DNA from: Dipetalonema caudispina
Taxonomy: Eukaryota; Nematoda; Chromadorea; Rhabditida; Onchocercidae
NCBI GenBank assembly: GCA_013365325.1
Contig: JABVXV010000018.1
Coordinates: 372,001 to 436,000, forward strand
Length of the DNA stretch: 64,000 bases
Direction of reading: 5' to 3'
The first letter of the stretch is position 1; each line of letters begins with the position of its first letter. Positions 53,901 through 64,000 of the stretch are shown piece by piece. Under the pieces are notes generated by a model, which worked only from the letters and a program-made list of their open reading frames with translations, ran no database searches and was not told where the DNA came from. The position numbers and the translations under genes were made by a program.

Positions 53901-55809
53901 AGTATCCTTGAGATACTTTGTTAAATCTGAACAATTAGCTGAAATAGCCTATGGGATACTAGAGGAAATTAGTAATTGAATATTTCAAAAATTCAAATAT
54001 TTTCAAATCCAGCCGTGGATCAAATGAGCAATATTGCATCAAATGCTATTCAAAGTATTTCTGGGAATAAAAATTATCAACAACAACAACAACAGATGGC
54101 AGAAAACAATTATATTGGGAGTAAATCACCGAATATTTATACCAATTTCAATTTGAACAGTAATACTAATGGTTTTAATAACGATCAGACTAGAAATCGA
54201 TTTGAAAATGGAAATAACGATTTTTCGAATGACAATGATCGGATGAAACCTTTGCTGCCAATGCCACCACCAAGTTATCCAATAAAAGTTAAGCAATATT
54301 CGCCATCATCTTTGGATCATGAAAGCTCCTTCACCGAAGTTTTACAACCCTATCAGAATTTTGGAGGCGAAAATGTACGACAGCAAAATGGTGCTTTCAG
54401 TAGCAGCAACAACATTGGACAGTTTGCTACGTCGAGTAAATATAGCGGGCAGCCAAATGGTTACAATGCACAATTGCCCAGTGGTCGAACGTTCAATGGT
54501 CTATCAAATACAGTGGTTAGATTGATTACATTTAATTAATTGAATGATTATGAGCAAATTAAGATTCGTGTGGCGGAGAGAGAGAGAGAGAGTATAAAGG
54601 AAGTTTTCCAAAAAGTAAGCAAAGAATCAAGCAATTTTATTGAAATACTTCTTCATTATTAACTGTCAATAATATATGATGCTGTGACAAAAATACTATT
54701 GAAAGAATTAAACACAGCATTTACAGATTGCTTAAGTTCGAAAATATGCAAATTATAATCCTGATAGTAATTTACTTTCAGTCTTTCATTTTCATACAAT
54801 TCCAGAGATTGTTTTCAGAATATTGATAGTAAGAATAATCAACTAAAAAGCATCTACGATCAATCGATCATGGATGGTGATAACATTTCCAAACAATCGA
54901 ATTATTATACTCCACAACCTGGAATTGACGTCTACATGCAGCAAGCAGCAAATCCTAAGCAAAATGATCAGGTAAACTTTTCTTTCGAAAATTTTATTAA
55001 AACTTTTTAGAGAATTCTGACTTCATTCAATCCTTTATCATTACTGATAACATTAAATCTACTAGTATTGTAGAATACCGAGCTTAAGATTTGAGATAGA
55101 ATAAAGAAAAAAAAAAGAACCAAAAAGAAAATAAAACTAATTTTCTTATTCATCCATTAATCATTCGGGTTCTTTTTTTTCTAGTGGATAAAGCAAAAAT
55201 TGAAGATGTGACAGTTCTTTTGATTGGAGCTGCGCACAATTCACTTTTAGAGAATACTCGAAATGAACAAGCTTTTGACTTACAAAAATTATTTGATAGA
55301 AAGGAAGAAGAGAAAATGCAGGAACATGGAAGGTCATCTTTTGACCTCTCTTAGCATCTGCATCATGCATCTATCTAGAATAGTCTATCGAATTCCACCC
55401 TAACAATTCATAACAATCTTGAAAAACATTTTCATGCAAACATTTTCGCATACTGTGAATGCGGTTTGTATCTCTGGACATTAGGAGTCTTTTATCCCTA
55501 AAACTATTATAATAATGGAAAAGAAAGTCATCACCAAACAGTCTAACCGGTAAACAAGCTGAGATAATTCTAACAACTGATTTTTCTAGAAGAATAATTT
55601 TTCCCTTATATAGTAAAGCGAAATTATAATTTAAGCTTGTCCTATGATCTCTCATTAAATGATTCGGATCTTGGTTAGATAAATTTTGTTTGGTTTTTGA
55701 TTACATAAATTTCGAATTTATAGATTTACACTAGTTCAATTTTTCCAGGATAATGGCTCAGGAAGTCAACAGTTGGCCAACGACCAGGGATGGATTACTG
55801 TTGGTTAGC
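47901..55809 (+). CDS. Type II membrane protein with BRICHOS-like ectodomain and PPxY motifs
   Basis: Exon 1, 47901-48006 (MKFVQKLMQIGRSKIHF). Exon 2, about 48655-49026, contains GGPPPSYRSS, which holds a PPSY WW-binding motif. Exon 3, about 50782-50971, has the single membrane segment FFLLFLIIACCIIAATLFL after a basic stretch, so N-terminus cytosolic. Exon 4, about 51922-52086; exon 5, about 52609-52740, with ICFVMNMNMSTMPDQYSLEI, which resembles the Cys-Val-(I/M) core of BRICHOS domains. Exon 6, about 52839-52988, and exon 7, about 53225-53418, add a Cys-rich part (PECDSARWILLNYTD; RCSDCYDFCLPELG; RRNCFYLFVPEWRSY) ending near GRKR. An Asn-rich exon from about 53567 can end at TAG 53743-53745. 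It can also splice to an exon at about 54014-54513 (polyQ, Asn-rich, with MPPPSYPIKVK), then about 54833-54972 and 55750-55809 (DQGWITVG end), giving about 700 residues. BRICHOS proteins are type II, often cleaved, and self-chaperone their client segment; assignment here is by pattern only. Confidence 0.7.
49555..49600. repeat. GA-rich purine tract in intron
   Basis: Purine-only GA/GGGA run in the second intron of the BRICHOS-like gene. Confidence 0.9.
51403..51572. repeat. Imperfect inverted repeat, MITE-like, in intron
   Basis: The segment 51403-51434 is about 80 percent complementary in reverse to 51542-51572, with a core of 15 matching bases (left GATCATCCACTTAA, right TTAAGTGGATGATC). 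About 105 bp lies between the arms. It sits in the intron before exon 4 of the BRICHOS-like gene. The arrangement fits a small fold-back or MITE-type element; no target duplication was established. Confidence 0.55.
54576..54592. repeat. Short (GA)n tract
   Basis: GA dinucleotide run in the intron after the polyQ/PPxY exon of the BRICHOS-like gene. Confidence 0.85.
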
Positions 55810-56747
55810 CTGAAGTAAGATGAACATCGCCTTTTAATAATTGTTATCGTTCTCCTATCAACCATCTAATTTTTCTGTACTTTCGAAGAACGAGGAAAAA
55901 AATCCATTGAAACGTGAAGGAGTTGGAGAAAACTTATAGCACTTTAAAATGTGCTTGAATTTTAAACAGCCTAAATCAAAGGAAAAATTCAAGAAACACT
56001 GTCTTTTTAAGGAAAAATAAACATCTCAAATCCCAACGTGGCTCATTTTCCTAATAAGTCTATGAAATCCACGTCTAGCTCCTGCTACTTTTTGAATTCA
56101 TTTTTGTTATCATACATCTCATTACCCACTGTTACTTGTATATAATGTTGACGACGACGTGTTCATAGTTTCCGGCCAACAGTTTTATAGTTCAACGTTT
56201 TTCGTTCACAAAAACATGAACAGTGCTGTTTCTTTTTTACGTTGGAATATTTTTTCTGTAAATTGCTCATTATAGTTTATGCTCAAATGCAAAGCACAAG
56301 TTAAAACTGTACCTTGAAGTTTTATTTATTGAATATAGCATTCACATTTTATAATACTTTTGTACAACTCATGATCTTACAAAGACACTTTATAGCTGTG
56401 AGTTACGATCTTCACTTACGAAAAGTAAATATCAATATTGTCGTAATATGTACTATACACAAAAAAATAAGTAGCATGGCAGCAAGAATCCTAAATATTG
56501 AAGATTTAAGCGTTCTAATTATCTCATTCATGCAGAGTAAGTAGATTGAAATATTTGTAAACAGCGTTTAACCGTGCATTCATTCACTAATCTGTTTAGA
56601 CACACGCTCCACAGCACTGAGAGCTTTTCATCCTGGACGAATTTCTTTCACTTAAAACTACTCCCCTCTTAAATATCAGCAATTCACCATTAATGTTATA
56701 ATGAAAATGCTTGTCAAAAACAGCATAATGCACTGGGAGCAACGTAC
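55810..56747. other. Convergent 3' flanks
   Basis: About 0.9 kb between the stop of the BRICHOS-like gene and the stop of the RAP gene. No supported exon. Confidence 0.5.
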
Positions 56748-58625
56748 TTACAATTCTGTATGAACAATTTTCGTTTCCAAATAATTCTCCAATTTTCTAA
56801 GTTTACGAAGCAAACGCTTATTTTCTTCCTCGAAATTGCTAATATCTTCGTCGAATACATTGAGTTTGCCCAATTTTTCTTGCTCTTTTTTCACTGCTTT
56901 AAGTTCTTCATCGTGGTACTTCATCTTCTCAAGACGTTTATCAAAATGATTCAATTCTACTCGTATTGATTCTAATTCTGAGGTGGTGAAGTTCGGATTC
57001 TGGACTGCCTAAATTAAAGAACCATCATTCTACAGATTCGCAAAAACTTCCATAACAATGGAACTTTAAAGCTAAAAAAAGAAAGGAACTGATGCAGAAA
57101 TTTGAATGAGTTTGCTGTTATATAAAGCTGGTCTCTCCTCATTTCTAATCAGCTTGTTTCGGCTTAGAAGTAAAACGTCTCAGAGATGATTCTTCTGTTA
57201 CCTGCATTTTTCGTTACTAGAAATATGGAGAAATTTTATAATATACAATGTGAAAAGCAGTAAAATATGGAAATTTGCCACCTCAAAGTGTGCTATATTT
57301 CATTAAATAGCCAACAAATTTCAATCAGTATTTATAAAAATCGAAAGGACCAAAGTATAAATACCAACCAACTGCCATAAATTCTCCACTTTTTCATTGC
57401 TGAATACTTTCTGCGACATTTGTGCAACTTTTTGATGTAATTTATCATAAGAATCCATAATGTTATTATGATGTACTTTCAGTTCACGACTTAGTTTATC
57501 GCTCATTTCGAAAGAATTTTCAATTAAAGTATTATCATTAAATTCATTGAACAGTTGCGCTTTCTGTTCATACAGCTTCATTTTTTGTTCATGATCTTTC
57601 AGTTCCTTGTGAAAGGCTGAAACAATTTATTTACATGCATTAGCTATTAAAAAAAAATTTAAAAAATAGAGACAGATGACAAATTCAAGTGGCTAGTCTA
57701 CTACAAACTGTTAAAATCTCCAATTTCATTACTTTGATAAATTTTTTTTTTTTTTTTTTTTTTTTTAAAACTGCGCATATGCACATGCAAACATATAATT
57801 ACGCATATACGCACACACAGGGAGCTCTACCTTTCAATGCAGTTTTAGAAAAACGCGAATTCTGCGCAGCATGCCAAAGTTTTTGCAGCTTCGGGTCTTT
57901 AAACTTCTCTGAAGGAAGTATATTGTTTTCTTCTTCTTCGTTTCGCCATTTATATTTCTGAAATACATTGACAATTCCCCTTCGATTTTGTGCTGATCCC
58001 ATAAATTTTGAGTTCAGGCTTTTTGATCAACAAAAATGACTCGGTTCCTATCTCAACATCTTAATTGCATCACAAAAGACGGAAAAAATCCAGAAACTGA
58101 AAGTAAGCAAAAATGATGCACGCGATACACACCTTAGAAGAGTACATATCTTCTAAGCGAAATACTTTCAGGTCATCTATACCTTCATATAAGCAATCAC
58201 TGCTGATTCCAAACCATACTTCTCAAGGAGTTGCATAAGCTTATTGTCCACCTCTTCCAGAACTAACTTTTCATTTTTTACACTTCTTGCTTTCGCAGAC
58301 AAATAAAGAGAGTCAAATTTGTCCAAATCATCCTGAAAATGAAGGAAAGAAAACAAGGATAATAATTTAAACTTTGGAAAAGCTGAGTGAAAAAATTCCA
58401 GCTCTGACACTTCGATTAGAATGTCTTATTATCATCAGGTTCACAGCTTACCTTTAACCGTCTGATCATTGCCTTATCATTAAGATGATGTATGGCTTTA
58501 GACCAAACAAAATTCAACTTGTTAATACGAAACGATACATCCATCCATGTGCTCGGATCTGCTTCCAGAGATAATTGCATCCCAATTAATATTACCAATG
58601 ATAATGTTATCTTTACTGAAGTCAT
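56748..58625 (-). CDS. LRPAP1: LDL-receptor-related protein associated protein (RAP)
   Basis: ER chaperone that binds newly made LDL-receptor family proteins and prevents early ligand binding. Five exons give about 320 residues. Exon 1 (58625-58452) has a cleavable signal peptide (MTSVKITLSLVILIGMQLSL) then FRINKLNFVWSKAIHHL. Exon 2 (about 58333-58184) has SLYLSAKARS and LEKYGL. Exon 3 (about 57959-57830) has DPKLQKLWHAAQNSRFS, the conserved RAP domain 1 end. Exon 4 (about 57619-57370) covers the central helical domain (FHKELKDHEQKMKLYEQKA; VENLWQL). Exon 5 (57008-56748) is RAP domain 3 (AVQNPNFTTSELESIRVEL; VELNHFDKRLEKMKYHDEEL) and ends HTEL, an ER-retrieval tetrapeptide equivalent to vertebrate HNEL. 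All three helical repeats are present. The Gly/His-rich secreted gene lies upstream on the same strand, 914 bp away. Confidence 0.93.
57742..57766. repeat. Poly(T) tract in RAP intron
   Basis: A run of 25 T residues on the plus strand within the third intron of the RAP gene. Confidence 0.9.
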
Positions 58626-59538
58626 TTTTATTCTTCCTCATGCAAATTACCACAATGACATACTACCTCAAAATAAACAAACTTTATAGGCAAACAATAA
58701 ATTGAACTTTAAGATAGAATTACTTAGCTAAATGATTAAATTAATTAATTAAATTCCTAGCAAACATTATAATACATTCCTTAGCTTAATGTACCATAAA
58801 AAAGGCACTTAAATTCTTAAAGAAATTGGAAAATGGCATTAAGTCTAACATAGCCCACAAGAGAAATATCAAATTGCTCTGACTTGTCAAATCCAACCAA
58901 CCATTCATTCTAAAGCCATCTTTGTGAAATTGGTAATAAATCACGGCCCATGAAGTTAAGACACCATATCATCGATATCATCCGGTGGGGAGTGTTTCAT
59001 TTTCGTGGGTGGGGATAATGATGGTGGTTGTTTGGACTTCATGAATTAATGAATGTCAGTTTACTTAAAGTGATAATTTAACTGTAAGAGAAATAAGCCA
59101 ACAATTGGTTTTTTAAAAATTTATTGAATATAAAGAAGATAAACATTAATTTGATAATTTCCTTTCACTGTATTCATTATACCGTATTACCAGATTGCTA
59201 GCACTATAATTGGGTACACCAAACAGGAAATGTGAAGATTTGTGACACATTATATACTTCTCATAGATTTGTCTACTTTCATCTCTTCATTTCGATTCTT
59301 TATTTAATCGTGACGTTGTTCGTTGCGTGTTACGTGTATTTGTTTATGTGACATGTGTGTCCTAAGTTCATATAAATATCGAGTACGACTGAATGCTTGT
59401 ATTATATTTTGGACTGTAGCAATATATTTTTATATTCAACAAAACAAAACATAAACGTGTAAGAAATCTGAATTTAAATGAGATTATATCTGAATTGAAA
59501 TTAATAAAAGATCTAAAATTTATGTTAGCATTTCTGGA
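58626..59538. other. Intergenic between same-strand genes
   Basis: About 0.9 kb upstream of the RAP start and downstream of the secreted protein stop. No exon is supported. It should carry the RAP promoter, or an intercistronic region if the two are co-transcribed. Confidence 0.45.
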
Positions 59539-60846
59539 TCAGTCCCAGTTTCCACCACCGTGGTGGTAATTATGAACATGTTCATCGTCAGAATTTTTCC
59601 ATCCATCCCCACGTTCGCTGCTGCCCCATTCCTTGACCCCTTGCTTCCAGGCACCATGATTATGGGCATGTCCATCACCACTTTTACCACGTGCGACCTT
59701 GTCCCAAGCAGAATGTGCTAGACCGTGATCAGCATCTGCATGTTCGTAACCTTTCTTAAATCCATCATGATTAGCGTCTTTTACATGGGCTTCTTTCGCT
59801 GCTTCGTGATCGTAACCTAAAAGATACTTTTAATCTAAAATTAAAGTTTTATTTGTCTTTCATTTCGTAAAATCACCAAGTCTCTCGGAAAAACGAATAG
59901 AAGAATGCATTCTTACCATAAGTAAACTGTTTGAATTTAATTCCCTCAAATACGATGCTAAATCCTCTGAGTATAAAAATTTAAATTGAAGTTTCTATGC
60001 TGCTGTAGTTCTGTAATTCAGAATTCAGAACGAATGTTCACTCACCATTAGTTCCCCAATATCCTTTAGAGTAGAATCCATGTGGTCCTGATCCTTGCGT
60101 AAAGTATGAATATTTTTTGTGTCCTTCGGCTCCTTAAATGAGGGAGAGAGTGTTTATAGAGAATTCTTGAAGTTTGAAATCTTACCTAACCTTCCAAGAA
60201 CTCAACCACAACACTTTCAGTTCATTTCTCGAGATGAAAATGCACAGTTAAATTGCAAGATTTAGACATCTTCCTCACCAGAGAGTGCATGTTCTCCAGC
60301 TTCCAGTGCATCAGCAACATGTCCATCGGCAATATGTTTTGCAAATTCGGAAAATCCGTCTGCGGCACCCTTACTGCCATATGCGAAACCGTCATGATTT
60401 CTGTTTCCGTAATGGTGTCCTTTATCGCCGATATCATGTACACTAGCTTTCCCACCTTTTGATGCACTGAAACCGCCCCAAGCAGTGCCATCTTTATCCC
60501 AATGCTCTCCTAAATATTCGACAAATTTTTGAAATTGTATGGATGTAATTCTAAGAGAAGACCAATTGCATTATATCTTTGTTTATTACTACTGATATCA
60601 AAATTGAATAATAAATAGGTTTTGAATGTATCGTTCAAATGATTAATTGATAGCTTACAACACATACTATTGAAATGAAATATTTGATCTAATTTATTTC
60701 ATTCAACTAGTTATAGGAAATGAATTATCAGATGACCTACCGACATTCCATTCTCGAGTAGGTTCATGATGAATCCATTCAGAACATAGCGCATACTGCA
60801 ATAGAATAATGAAGCAGCATAATGTGAAAGTGGTCGAGTCAAACAT
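59539..60846 (-). CDS. Secreted Gly/His-rich protein of unknown function
   Basis: Four exons with consistent phase: 60846-60741, about 60509-60280, about 60132-60045 and about 59819-59539; about 236 residues. The start is a classic signal peptide (MFDSTTFTLCCFIILLQYAL, cleavage likely after CS). The mature protein has no cysteine and is rich in Gly, His, Asp, Lys and aromatic residues. It contains recurring blocks: NHDGF occurs twice (NRNHDGFAYGSKGAADGF and ANHDGFKKGYEHADADHG), plus SYFTQGSGPHGFYSKGYWG, GHAHNHGAWKQGVKEWG and the C-terminus HVHNYHHGGGNWD. The His clusters could bind metal; that is inference. I do not recognise a named family. An abundant extracellular or cuticle-associated product of the worm is plausible. 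Upstream on the same strand is the SID-1-family gene (about 1.1 kb away). Confidence 0.82.
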
Positions 60847-61970
60847 TTTCGTTTCTTTCAGAAGAAAAGATATTTGAGAGAAGCTTTCGTATTCTGCTGG
60901 ATGCTTGTTGAGACGTCCCCTACTCAATTTATATCCGTTTGAGAAAGAAGGTCAATGTAATTTTCCAGAGAGACGAATTCCGGCTAGTTCTATGCGCTTT
61001 TTTCCCCGCCAATCTATAATTATTTATAAAAGCGACACTTCAATTGTAATATTTAACTAATGCTTCATCTTCTCATCTTATATTTCTGCTTCTACATTGA
61101 ATACAAGTTTTACGTATAGTTAATGACAGGCTGCAGTGATTTTCATTTTTCCACAAGAGAAGAGAAAAAAAAAGAAAACAAGAATCTTTTATTATTGTCA
61201 TTATGTAAAAAAGAGAGCAATAAACGTAGAAAGCGAGTAGACAGTTATTCAATGACAAATATATTAATAGTAGAGAGATACCATTAAAATATTAAGAGAA
61301 TTTGCCAAAGAAGTTCCGTTTGTTCGCCTTAGGGCTTTTGTTAGGCTGTTAAATGAATTGAATATTTCATGAAACTGATAATAATGAAAACCATTAAATG
61401 CAGTCGAAGAAATGGTCTAATAATCTTTTCCTGTATAAATCTATTTATCCGTTGTGGCTAGAAATATTTCACCACTTGCTTTCAATAACTTTGAAATCTA
61501 AAAAGTATAAGTTGGCAGTACTTTGCACTATAACAATGACATTACAGTATTTAATGAGTCTTCATCAACGTATCCACAAATGCACTAAATTAAGAATTAA
61601 TTTTTTGATATAATAGTAAATGAGATAAACTACATTTTTTAATTAACCACTTCCTCGATTGCAACAAAATCTTATATACATCATTGAACATCTGTAAGTG
61701 GAACTTCAATTAGAATAATTATAGTAACCAATTATGCATCGTGAATCTGATCAACATGCTCAGTTTCCTAGAGGATCGGCACAGTTATATAAATTTCACA
61801 GAAGTGTGACGAGTAATTCGATAGAGATAGCAATAAAAGAGGTGAAGGCATTGGAGAAGAAAAAATGTGAAAGAGATCAAACTAATGAAAATCAATTCGA
61901 CATTTACACCGTAAGATATAAGAGCCTACAAAAGTGAGAAATAAACGGAATTTCTAAAGCAAAGAAAAAT
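60847..61970. other. Intergenic between same-strand genes
   Basis: About 1.1 kb between the SID-1-family stop and the secreted protein start. The small plus-strand frame at 61734-61937 (MHRESDQHAQFPRGSAQLYK) has no supporting neighbours. Confidence 0.45.
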
Positions 61971-64000
61971 TCAGAAGATGTGAATTAATTGTGGATCAAA
62001 ATCGGAAGTCATGATATCATCATCGATTACAGCAATGGCGAGTAATGTGAAGAATGATGCTAGAGAAGAAATAAAATGCCAAATATCGTGATAGTCGAAG
62101 TATTGAAACATGATACATTCCTCAGCGATAGCTCGATTTTGTGCTGCTGTCAACTGAATTTCATATTTCAAGTAAAATTTAAGTAAAATCATTGCAGAAC
62201 ATTTACAGTGAAAGATGGTGATATCATAAACATTTACACGAAAGATGGTGATATCATAAAAAAAAGGAATTAGGTTATCATTTCCTTTCCTTTTAAATTT
62301 TCGAATGAAATCATTTGAAACGGCTCCAAGCATTTGTGGCAAGTATAATTATACCTGTGGTAGCGCAATCATTTTAATTATTCAATTTAATTCCTTTCCA
62401 TAAATTCCCTTTCTTAGTTGTAACTTTTGGCAGCTCGAAAAATTTATTAGAAAAATACATGAGATGGATATTTGTGAAATGCAATTGAATATTCACTTAC
62501 AGTCCAGTCATTCCTGCCATGATCAAAGAAATAAAAAGCAACTATCCAAAGTAGAAACGAAGCGATCGCATACACGAAAGCATATATGAGCATTGTTTCA
62601 CCGTTAATAATCTGCAATGATGATATATGACAATTGATTGATGACAAACAATGAGTTTATTATAGGAAATTTTAAGTAATATTATTGATTGATAGTGGTA
62701 GAATGAGCAGGAAATATCCATTGATGATCATCTTCACATGGACAAAGTTTCGTAAGATAAGTGATTCACTTGCTTATTGATTGATAGTTTAAATTTTTAC
62801 AGGTAAAAGGAAATCTAACCCTAGCAACAGTTGGAAAAATAACGAGTTTCCATTATGTGCATTTTTCAAACTCCTGTTTTAAAAAGCCGTCGTCCATGTA
62901 ATTAGCAATTTGTAGTTTCATTATTGTAATAATCCAGGAATTTGGAATATCGAAGGCTAGTAATCTTACTTGGAAAAGTAACTTAATTTTCCATCGTTTT
63001 CTGATGAAAACTTTCCTTAGTTTATTTATATTTTATGTCTAATTTCCTCTTCCATAACTATGTACACTTCACAGATAAGTTAATATTCCAAAATATTAAA
63101 CAGGACAAATTTCATTCCAAAAATTTCTGGAAGTATTCAGTAAATCTATCTATCTGTTCTGTAGTAAGTGCTAGTGTAGCAATTTTTCTTTAGCATTTTC
63201 CAAGTATTTGTTCAGGTAAATTGAAGAAATTTAGAAGCTAACTGTAGGCAGCCGTAAAAGCGTCATGCAATTTGTTGCTTTCCAGATAAGGTAACGGATT
63301 ATCTGTTCTTTTCTTTTTTTTTACTTTTCATCGTTAGGGGGGAAGGTTGAAACATAAGAGACAGACCCAAGGGGACTTCCTCCTTATTATTACTTCTGCA
63401 ATACAAACGTTTCTTGTTTTCCGATCAAGAATGAGCATATAATCAAAAAAGTAATGTGAAGGATGAGATTAGGCTGTGAAAATTTCAGAAAGTCTGATTG
63501 CAAAGTGTATTTTTAAAGCTTTAGTAAAAGTCGGATCAGAGGTTACCAAAGAAGGTGTAACTTGTATAATTATTGGCAAATCCTTGTTAGTTCATGATGT
63601 TAGAAAGATTAATTCACGGAATGAGCAAATACATAAAAAAACAGAAGTAAGTATCAACACTTCTGTTTATTTCTTTTAGAAATACTTTAAGCTAAAAGTT
63701 TGCCAAATTCCAGAGAGGAAAACTTAAAAAAGAGCAGATAGAAAATAATTAATGCAGAAGATTTAATATAACAGGAAGCGTCATCAAATTCGAGTCAAAC
63801 CTTGCAGGCAATGTAGTAAATAAAATAACCAGCAGTGTTAAGCATTAGAATATGAAGCGTAATGTATGATGTTTGCAGTAGACTTGTTTCGAATAATAAT
63901 GCTAGCACAGTATTGCACGCGATACTGCAAGCGAGCAATATCCTGCAAAAAGGTTTCTAGCAGTTGAAACATAGTTTTCTTATTGTTTCCAGAAAGGAAG
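61971..64000 (-). CDS. SID-1/CHUP-1 family multipass membrane protein, C-terminal part (partial)
   Basis: The three last exons are in the window; the 5' part lies beyond its end. Exon about 63944-63804 carries two membrane segments and ends GYFIYYIACK. After a 1.2 kb intron, exon about 62613-62500 reads IINGETMLIYAFVYAIASFL, then LLWIVAFYFFDHGRNDWT. The last exon, 62153-61971, holds AEECIMFQYFDYHDIWHFIS then SLASFFTLLAIAVIDDD and ends PQLIHIF. The block FDYHDIWHFISS followed by a membrane helix and IDDD is the conserved C-terminus of the SIDT/SID-1 family, whose members move or bind double-stranded RNA or cholesterol. The His in HDIWHF belongs to the putative metal-site residues conserved across the family. 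Whether it is a true SID-1 (dsRNA channel) or a CHUP-1/SIDT-like cholesterol protein cannot be decided from this part. Confidence 0.88.
62198..62258. repeat. 31/30-bp tandem duplication in intron
   Basis: Two adjacent copies (62198-62228 and 62229-62258), each ending GAAAGATGGTGATATCATA, differ by one substitution and a single-base deletion. They lie in the last intron of the SID-1-family gene, so the duplication looks recent. Confidence 0.85.

Noticed and set aside
1..64000. CRISPR arrays, bacterial genes, LTR or DNA transposon genes, rRNA
   Set aside because: None seen: no regularly spaced repeats, no transposase or reverse-transcriptase motifs, and no rRNA-like blocks.

Overview
This window is nuclear DNA of a nematode, most likely a clade III parasitic species of the spirurid or filarial type. 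The DNA is AT-rich. Every recognisable gene is split into short exons by many introns, and the acceptors are the nematode TTTTCAG type. Several short proteins align with nematode-sized family members: a cyclin K of about 246 residues, and a RAP protein ending in the ER-retrieval tetrapeptide HTEL. Several start codons sit 4 to 21 bases after a 3' splice-acceptor consensus, as expected with spliced-leader trans-splicing. There are no bacterial operons, phage genes, CRISPR arrays or intact transposons. The placement within nematodes is inference. Exon chains were built by hand from splice consensus, reading-frame phase and family conservation, so single boundaries can be wrong.

Layout. 1206-6220 (-): PLD3/PLD4-type phospholipase D. 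6221-12913: gene-poor stretch with simple repeats and two notable hairpins. 12914-16141 (-): disordered nuclear protein with RG repeats, an AT-hook-like core and a Ku-binding-like motif. 18585-21318 (+): CNPPD1-type cyclin. 21942-26241 (+): flavin-containing monooxygenase with an optional C-terminal membrane anchor. 27180-29422 (-): cyclin K. 31397-32274 (+): small unknown protein. 33577-35743 (-): coiled-coil protein. 36404-37594 (+): small basic protein whose reading frame requires a GC-AG intron. 38306-43309 (-): TAPT1. 43310-47900: gene-poor. 47901-55809 (+): type II membrane protein with a BRICHOS-like ectodomain, PPxY motifs and two possible C-termini. 56748-58625 (-): LRP receptor-associated protein. 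59539-60846 (-): secreted Gly/His-rich protein. 61971 to the window end (-): C-terminal part of a SID-1/CHUP-1 family membrane protein.

The genes do not form one pathway, but some themes recur. Cyclin K acts on RNA polymerase II through its kinase. PLD3/4, the RAP chaperone, TAPT1, the BRICHOS protein and the SID-1-family protein all belong to the endomembrane or lysosomal system. The least described items are the Ku-binding-motif nuclear protein, the three small or secreted orphan proteins, the alternatively ended BRICHOS protein, and two intergenic hairpins with near-perfect stems.
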